64,000 nucleotides of DNA. It comes from Thinopyrum elongatum (Eukaryota > Streptophyta > Magnoliopsida > Poales > Poaceae). A model generated the notes under the pieces. It was not told the DNA's origin. It ran no database searches and saw nothing but the letters and a program-made list of their open reading frames with translations. Shown here one piece after another: positions 57,529-64,000 of the stretch; positions within the stretch are counted from its first letter, which is position 1; each line of letters begins with the position of its first letter. Position numbers and translations under genes: made by a program. The stretch is taken from the NCBI GenBank assembly GCA_011799875.1, contig CM022298.1, forward strand, positions 196,158,076 to 196,222,075, written 5' to 3'.

Positions 57529-59294
57529 TGTTGGGAATCGTTGCATGGAAAAACAAAAAAAATTCTACGCACACGCAATGATCTATCCATGGAGATGCAT
57601 AGAAACGAGGGGGAGAGTGTGTCTACGTACCCTCGTAGACCGTAAGCAGAAGCGTTTCACAACACGGTTGATGTAGTCGAACTTTCTTCGCGCTCCACCG
57701 ATCGAGTACCGAATGTACGTCACCTTTGAGTTCTGCACATGTTCAGCTCGGTGACGTCCCTCACCTTCTTGATCTAGCAAGACGTCGAGGTAGTAGATGA
57801 GTTCCGTCAGCACGACAGCGTGGTGACGGTGATGGTGAAGTGATCTCCGCAGGGCTTCACCTAAGCACTACGAAAATATGACCGAGGTAGTAAACGGTGG
57901 ACGGGGGCGCCGCACACGGCTAAGACAATGTTGTGTCCTTGTGTGGCACCCCCTCCCCACATATATATAGGTGGGAGGGGAGGAGGCAGCCCCTAGGGCA
58001 CCCCAAGAGACCTGGCGGCAGCCCTAGGGCTGCTGCCTTGCCCTGCGCCCCCCTTTCCTTATATGAAGAAGGGGGAAGGAAAGAGGGGGGAGAGGGAAGG
58101 AAGGGGGAGTCCTACTCCACACTTTCCTTTCCCTCCCCTCTTTCCTTCTCCTCCTCATAGGCCGGCCTCTATAGGGGGCACACCAGCCCCTTGTGGGCTG
58201 GTGTGTTCCCTCTCCTGGCCCATAAGGCCCATATCTTTGCCGGGGGTGCCCGAAACTCCTTTCCGGTGACCCGATAAGTACCCGGTACCCTCCGGAACAC
58301 TTCCGGTGTCCGAATACCATCGTCCTATATATCAATCTTTACCTCTCGACCATTTTGAGACTCCTCGTCATGTCCGTGATCTCATCTGGGACTCTGAACA
58401 ACATTCGGTCACCAAATCACATAACTCATATAATACTATATCGTCATCGAACGTTAAGCGTGCGGACCCTACGGGTTCGAGAACTATGTAGACATGACCG
58501 AGACACCTCTCCGGTCAATAACCAATAGTGAAACCTGGATGCTCATATTGGATCCCACATATTCTACGAAGATCTTTATCGGTCGAACCGTTATGACAAC
58601 ATACGTAATTCCCTTTGTCAATCGGTATGTTACTTGCCCGAGATTCGATCGTCGGTATCTTCATACCTAGTTCAATCTCATTACCGGCAAGTCTCTTTAC
58701 TCGTTCCGTAATACATCACCTCATGACTAACTCCTTAGTCATTTGCTTGCAAGCTTATGATGTGTATTACCGAGAGGGTCCAGAGATACCTCTCCAAAAC
58801 TCGGAGTGACAAATCCTAATCTTGATCTATGCCAACTCAACAAACACCTTCAGAGATACCTGTAGATCATCTTTATGATCACCCAGTTACGTTGTGACAT
58901 TTGATAGCACACAAAGTATTCCTCCGGTATCCGGGAGTTGCATAATCTCATAGTCGAAGGAATATGTATTTGACATGAAGAAAGCAATAGCAATAAAACT
59001 GAACGATCATTATGCTAAGCTAACGGGTGGGTCTTGTTCATCACATCATTCTCCTAATGATGTGATCCCATTATCAAATGACAACACATGTCCATGGTTA
59101 GGAAACCTTAACCATCTTTAATCAATGAGCTAGTCTAGTAGAGGCTTACTAGGGACACGGTATTTGTTTATGTATTCACACATGTATTTAAGTTTCCGAT
59201 CAATACAATTCTAGCATGAATAATAAACCTTTATCATGAATAAGGAAATATAAAATAACAACTTTATTATTGCCTCTAGGGCATATTTCCTTTA
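57529..59294 (-). repeat. 5' LTR (right) of the complete Angela element
   Basis: It is 1766 bp, colinear with the left LTR over its full length with scattered single-base differences. It starts TGTTGGGAATCGTTGCATGG and ends CATATTTCCTTTA. Confidence 0.94.
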
Positions 59295-59629
59295 GTACCC
59301 TCCACTTCAGGCACGACGGTGCTGCGACCCTCTACGTCAGGGTCTTCGTGGAGGACGGCAGGCGCCTGGGGTGCTACCCGAAGAGCGACAACAATGATGA
59401 CGTCAACCACCCCTCCGACAACGATGGCCGGAGGGGCGGTAGCATCTCTGGTGGTGAACTTGCCCTTGGCGACGGTCGCGATGCCTCCAGCAGCGGCGGC
59501 TCCTCCTCTGGGGAGAGCACAAGCGACGACGACTACGATGAGCCGCCATGCCGCCGAGCTCAGACCGGGGAGGGCGACGAGCTGCCTCGCCGCCGCGCCC
59601 CAGTGAAGCAGGAAGAGGACTCCAACTGA

Positions 59630-60601
59630 GCGCGGGTGTTGCTGGAGCCGGGTCTTGGGAGCCACGGTGGTCGCGCGGCCGCTTTTGCTTCTTTCTTTTT
59701 CCTGCATAAAAAAGGTAGAAAGCCCTGCCGGGGCATGTAATGAACCGTGGCGCTTGCGCCGTTATATTATCGTTTTTATATTGCATCCTAACATCCGTGT
59801 TGCTGCTAATTGACGGGTTCTTGCTGATCGTGATTGGAATGACTTAGCTTAGTGTGCTTGCGGTAGATTCCCATGCCGCGGGAGCGTGCTTCCCTGGAGC
59901 TCGTACCTCCTGTGCGCTCCTCGTTCCATAGAGGTCCTAACAGGGGTTTCCTTCTTGAGGATCCAAAGGTCCTCAGGCCTTGGGAGGCATCCGGTGGCTG
60001 CGGGGTTAGGGGACCTCTGGAGGTGACGTGCCCCGCGTGAGCCCCCGAGAGAGGGCCGCTGGTACGCCGTGTCACGATGCCCGGAGGCACGGACTCAGGG
60101 GGCGTGCGTGCCCGTTGGCTCGTTTGAGGGTGTCGTGCGAGGATTAAGACGCCAAAGGCTAGGACACCAAGGCTTTGGCGAGGTGTGTTCGCGGGTGAGC
60201 CCAAGCGTACACACTGTGCCCAGCCCCCACGCGCGAGACGCGCGAGGAAGAGCGACGGGCAACTGTCACTCTCCCTAAAACGAGACCTGAAAGAGCGAAT
60301 GCTACAAGGAGAAAAAATTCCCAACCCTTTCAAATAAGGACGCGAGAACTTCAAATTTCATTCCAAGAAGTGGCAAATTAGATACAGAAAGCAAGCAAAA
60401 AGAACAGCTGCATCCGGCACCTATACTAGTCTTTTGGTCTTCCCGCCAGTGCGGAGCATGGGGCTTCCACTAGGACGTGGGTGGGAGCCCCCGTGAGGCC
60501 CAGGGGCGGCACTCAGGAGACTCCGAGGCGTGTAAAGCCCCACTCATTATTACGTGAGAGTGTCATGGGCGGAGACTTGAGAGGCGCATGGCGCTTGTTG
60601 G
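59630..60601. other. Spacer between the antisense ORF and integrase of the Tat-type element
   Basis: GC-rich sequence without a supported gene. The first part (59640-59800) would be the 3' UTR of the antisense ORF, with GCATGTAATGAACCGTGGCG and a T-rich stretch. A minus-strand frame at 59806-60354 has no domain-like features. Confidence 0.45.
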
Positions 60602-61576
60602 TCACGGATAGAACTTCCGGAGGTGCTGGATGTTCCAGCCATTCTGGATGGGGACCCTGTCCTGTGTCTCCAGGCGCGCGGCGCCAGGCCTGGAGACACG
60701 GGCGATCCTGAACGGGCCCTCCCACATAGGTGAGAGCTTGCGAAGCCCCTCCCTGGAGAGCACCCGTCTTGGGACGAGGTCACACACCTCGAGGGTCCTA
60801 GAGCGGACGCTACAATAGTGATACCGCTGCAGCGCCTGCTGGTACCTCGCGACACGGAGCGAGGCTTGGCGGCGGCCCTCCTCCCCAAGCAAGAGGTCCA
60901 TCCCCTGCGAGGCGTCCTAGCGTGCCTCGTCAAATGCCAAGACCCGCGGGGAGCGATGTTTGACCTCATGAGGGAGGACCGCCTCAGCCCCGTAGATGAG
61001 GAAGAACAGGGTCTCGCCGGTGGGCTTAGTCGCGGTGGTGCAGATGGACCACAACACGGACTGAAGCTCATCGAGCCAACCCCTGCCGCAGTCCTCGAGT
61101 TGCTTCTTGAAGCTCCTCGCCTTGAGGCCCCTCAGGTCCTCCACGTTGGTGCATTCGGCTTGGCCGTTGCTCCGCGGGTGCGCCACCAAAGCATAGCATA
61201 TCTGCGTTCCAAGGTTAGCACAATATGTTTTGAAGAGGTTGCTCATGAACTTAGAGCCATTGCCAGTGATGATATGGTTGGGGACCCCAAAGTGGCTCAC
61301 GAGGTCCTTGATGAACTTGATGGCCGAGCCCGCTGGGATGGTGCGCACGGGCTCCACCTCCGCCCACTTGGTGAACTTGTCGATGGCGACGTAGAGGTAG
61401 CGGTAGCCCCCGGCCACTCGGGGAAACGGGCCCAAGATATCCAGCCCCCAGACCGCGAACGACCACGAGAGCGAAATGGTCTGGAGGCCCTGAGCGGGCT
61501 GGTGGATCTGCTTGGCATGGAATTGACAGGCCTCACAGGATCTCACCAGCTTAGTGGCATCGTTGAGCGCCGTGGG
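60602..61576 (-). pseudogene. Gypsy integrase remnant with lost catalytic Asp
   Basis: Reading from 61576 leftward: the zinc-binding end (CEACQFHAKQIH), WGLDILGPFP (first catalytic Asp), then ITGNGSKF where the family has TDNG. The second Asp is Gly (codon at 61262-61264). AHPRSNGQAECTN carries the catalytic Glu. A TAG at 60917-60919 interrupts FDEAR/DASQ. The C-terminus WEGPFRIARV ends in QHLRKFYP and TAA-type stop near 60602. The change of a catalytic residue and the stop make it inactive. Confidence 0.86.
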
Positions 61577-62668
61577 CTAGTAGAAACCGCTACGGAATGC
61601 CTTGCCCACGAGGGTGCGTGACGAAGAGTGATGCCCACAATCCCCGCCGTGGATGTCAGTCAACAGCTCGCATCCTTGCTCCTTGGAGATGCATCGCAGC
61701 GAGACGTCGTTTGGGCGCCTTCGGTAGAGCTCGCCATCCTGCAAGCAGTAAGCAGTGGCCTGACAGGCCACGCGTTCTGCGTCTTCCTCCTTCTCTGGCA
61801 AGGTGCCTTGGAGCAAGTACGCCTTGAACTCCTCAGTCCAGCACCCCTCCTGAGGTTCAAGCGCCAGGAGCAGGCGGGCTCCAGAGGTCGAACCGCAGGC
61901 TGGAGCGCCCGAAGAGGGGGCCATGGGCAGTTCCTCTCGGAGTAGCGCCGGGCCCGCAATGGAGGGGGCTGCCGATGGCTTGAATAGCCGTTCCTCAAAG
62001 ACGCAAGGCTTCTGGGGCTCGCGTCGGGATGCTCTCATGGCTATGTCGTCCGCCTGCTTGTTCGTGCCATGCGGGACATGCTGCAACTCCAAACCCAAGA
62101 ATCGTTTTTCAATTTTGCGTACCTCTTCCAGGTATGCCTCCATGTGCTCGTCCTTGGGCTTGTACTCCTTGTTGGAGAAGTTGACGAGGAGCTGAGAATC
62201 ACCCTTGATGGTGAGACGCTTGACCCCTAGGGCTGCAGCCCTGAGGCCGGCGATCAGGCCCTCGTATTCCATGATGTTGTTGGAGACTTCTCGCCATGCT
62301 GGAAGCAGAGCTGCACGGCGTAGTAGAGCTTGTCCTGGGTAGGCGAGATGAGTACGGCTCCAGCCCCCGTGCCCCAGCATGCAAACGCGTCGTCGAAGTA
62401 CATGACCCAGCCATCGGGCGCCTCATCTCCGGGCGTGAGGGAGCAGTCTCAATCCACCCCTCGGTCAGGGCATTAGTCCATTCCACCACAAAGTCAGCGA
62501 TGACCCTGGTGGTGCTGAACTCGAGCTGGAATGCCTGCAGCTCTATGTTCCACTCAGCAACCCTCCCCGCGGCATTGGGGTTGCGGAGCACCTTCTCCAG
62601 GGGGTACATGGAGACGACCTTGATGGGATGGCGTTGGAAGTAGTGTCGCAGTTTCCTGGAGGCGATGA
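61577..62668 (-). pseudogene. Gypsy RNase H and linker remnant
   Basis: It starts next to the inserted LTR with ASRKLRHYFQRHPIKVVSMY (end of the RT/RNase H connection) and NAAGRVAEWNIELQ. A frameshift around 62330-62380 is followed by a second RNase H-like segment (NIMEYEGLIAGLRAA, IKGDSQLLVNFS, VPHGTNKQADDIA). It runs to GKAFRSGFY and a TAG at 61577-61579, where Trp is expected. Two RNase H-type regions in tandem are characteristic of the Tat lineage. Confidence 0.84.
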
Positions 62669-64000
62669 TGTGGCACCCCGGCTCAGAGAAGACCGGAACG
62701 CCCCGTATTCCAGCCCAGGGACAAGTCCTCTGGAATACGGCACTGTTGGCATAGAACAAATCAGCTCTTTATTACAATGGATATGGTTACAAAGGGTACA
62801 AGGATTACATCGACACGGCGACACTACGCCTGCCCGGGGTAGCTCTATGCTAACAACGGAGTAACTCTCTCGGCAGCGGAACAGCGATGGCGGCGATGGA
62901 CTCCACTCCGCAGGGACTCTGGCTAGAACGCGTTTCCTAGGTCGCAAACTCGGGATCCTCGACAAGCAAGCAATCATGGCATGACCTGCAAACTGGCATG
63001 ACACGCCAGGTGAGTACTTTGAATGTACCCGCAAGCTCACAAAAAACATCAGCATTAAGCAAGACAACATCATAGCAAGGTAGCTACTGAAGTAGATGCA
63101 GTAAGGTAAAGCCTATTAAGTAGTTTAATCCATACTCCGAATAACCTCAGGATCCAATCTGAATCTGTTCCAAATCCAATCCAAATCTTTCGGTCATCCG
63201 ACCACTCATCTCATAGCCATCCCATGGCTAACATATCATATTCCTGATACCATCTTCACTGCAAGTCTGACAAACTTACTCTCTTTCGGGTTGCCTCACA
63301 ACCCTCAGAATACACATGATCCACCGAGTACTTCCGATCTTACGACGAGTTCTTCCATCCTTATCACTACTATGGTTGACCACCTAAAGAGGTCTGGACG
63401 GACTGTCCAATACCGTGGACACGGCTATTCGAATAGATTTTACACTCTGCAGAGGTTGCGCACTTTACCCACACCATGGAGCACCTGACATCGTGATCCC
63501 ATTCGGGTGGACCAGCGTTGCTCCAACGAAACCCGCCTGACCCGTGACTCTCCAATCGTACCACCGGCAATCATCCTCCCCCGGAGTCCTGCCCTGGGTG
63601 GCCCCTGTGTCACCTCGTGACACCTGCCACCATCGTGGCTAACAAACTATCCCAAACGGGGACCTGGTTCCATATAACTCAACTGGGCTCACAAGGTTAT
63701 CACCGCCTACCGGGCCAGGGTAGCTCGCACACGTAACCTTCCCTGTCGGGCGGTTACCGTTGAAAGAGCACGCGATTAGACCAAGTCAAGGCTGTCCCAT
63801 ACCGGCAAATGTGGCTGCACGGATAAGTCCGGACAGGTGACTCTGGATCAACCATGAAGTATCTAATCTCTGAACAATCTCTGTCATGGCTGACACTCTG
63901 ATATCATAGCAATCCAAGTCAAAACGATATCTGGCTAGAAATTCGGTAACCAGTATGCTTAAGCCACTGCTACTAACTCATCTCCACGAACTGCCGGATG
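62669..64000. mobile_element. Second long LTR of the TGTGGCACC family (partial)
   Basis: TGTGGCACCCCGGCTCAG starts abruptly inside the Gypsy RNase H coding region, after a candidate duplication GATGA (62664-62668). GGTGAGTACTTTGAATGTAC (about 63009) and GCCTACCGGGCCAGGGTAGC (about 63704) are shared in order with the LTR at 18597. A local inserted duplication near the start repeats GTATTCCAGCCCAGGGAC- and TGGAATACGG-type words. The right end lies beyond the window. Confidence 0.78.

Larger units (their letters stand above)
50655..59294 (-). mobile_element. Complete Angela-type Copia retrotransposon (8640 bp)
   Basis: Two LTRs (50655-52423 and 57529-59294) flank the internal domain, and a perfect GTACC duplication lies on both sides (50650-50654 and 59295-59299). 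Gag, protease, integrase and RT are recognisable on the minus strand in Copia order. The right LTR ends CCTTTA instead of the usual CCTTCA, so a terminal base has mutated. Its coding region is broken. Confidence 0.94.
50127..59629 (+). pseudogene. Antisense ORF: AT-hook-like N-terminus and B3-like domain, split by Angela
   Basis: The ATG at 50127 opens MAPVRRFSATEKGKAP, then a basic KRGRGRPRKHA segment resembling an AT-hook, then Gly/Arg-rich sequence. In-frame stops lie at 50358-50360, 50400-50402 and 50529-50531. Past them the same frame gives APSEFVVWAERPAGVWFQLP and VEVTPAGNVFLNRGWQPFAR. The second phrase resembles the core of a plant B3 DNA-binding fold. The Angela element enters after codon position 50654. 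From 59300 the same frame continues LHFRHDGAATLYVRVFVEDG and an acidic/basic tail to TGA at 59629. A family of similar grass proteins exists. The likely role is DNA binding, by inference. This copy is inactive. Confidence 0.65.
48918..62668 (-). mobile_element. Tat-type Gypsy element with antisense B3-like ORF (partial)
   Basis: From right to left (5' to 3' of the element): RNase H, integrase, a spacer, an antisense gene-like ORF, a polypurine tract and the 3' LTR. It is interrupted by a complete Angela element (50655-59294) and at its right by a long LTR (62669). The RT, protease, gag and 5' LTR lie beyond the window. Integrase phrases such as AHPRSNGQAE and YGAEAVLPHEV are typical of the Tat/RIRE2 lineage of plant Gypsy elements. 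Confidence 0.82.

Noticed and set aside
59806..60354. 182-codon minus-strand frame between integrase and the antisense ORF
   Set aside because: No recognisable domain, and composition follows the GC-rich spacer.
60818..61621. 267-codon plus-strand frame
   Set aside because: It is the exact antisense of the Gypsy integrase, whose motifs are clear on the minus strand.

Overview
The window looks like intergenic DNA from a large Triticeae grass genome (wheat, Aegilops or barley relatives). It is packed with nested class I elements, including Angela/BARE-type Copia LTRs, Gypsy LTRs of the TGATACGTCTCC type and a Tat-type Gypsy, plus L1-type LINEs. There are also a Stowaway MITE, a Harbinger-type MITE and Mutator-like or foldback DNA elements. 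I see exactly one credible host gene: a three-exon O-fucosyltransferase-like gene on the minus strand (27576-30906). It has an uninterrupted reading frame and canonical splice sites. I found no tRNA, rRNA or CRISPR array.

Layout. 1-2236 is the 3' part of an LTR element inserted in a decayed Copia element (2237-4559). 4560-6239 is mostly unassigned sequence with one Stowaway MITE. 6240-9913 is a decayed LINE. 9914-12784 is a foldback-like element with an Angela solo LTR (10092-11811) in its left arm. 12945-18389 is a patchwork of small DNA elements: tandem AT-rich repeats, a TIR element carrying a broken ORF, a Harbinger MITE with TAA target duplications and another TIR element. 18390-25461 is a second LINE, split by a 4.37-kb solo-LTR-like insertion with a perfect CTTAT target duplication. 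25498-27178 is a Mutator-like element with a perfect 9-bp duplication.

The host gene follows. A GC-rich repeat begins about 285 bp upstream of its start codon. That repeat is interrupted by a solo Gypsy LTR (CACAC duplication), which is itself interrupted by a complete non-autonomous Gypsy element (32298-39441, GATTG duplication).

From 41729 to the end is one nested stack. A minus-strand LTR element (42372-45002) was entered by a Gypsy LTR element (45003-45536 visible). That was entered by an Angela element (45537-48917 visible), and that by a Tat-type Gypsy element on the minus strand (48918-62668 visible). The Tat element was entered by a complete Angela element (50655-59294, GTACC duplication) and by a second long LTR of the family seen at 18597 (62669 to the window end).

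The most interesting item is a plus-strand reading frame antisense to the Tat-type Gypsy. It lies between the integrase and the 3' LTR, with its own TATA-like box, a basic AT-hook-like N-terminus and a B3-like C-terminal domain. The complete Angela element interrupts it at a codon boundary, so both halves remain in the same frame. Apart from the glycosyltransferase gene, every coding region here has stops, frameshifts or truncation and is probably inactive. Family names rest on recognising termini and protein motifs, not on database searches.
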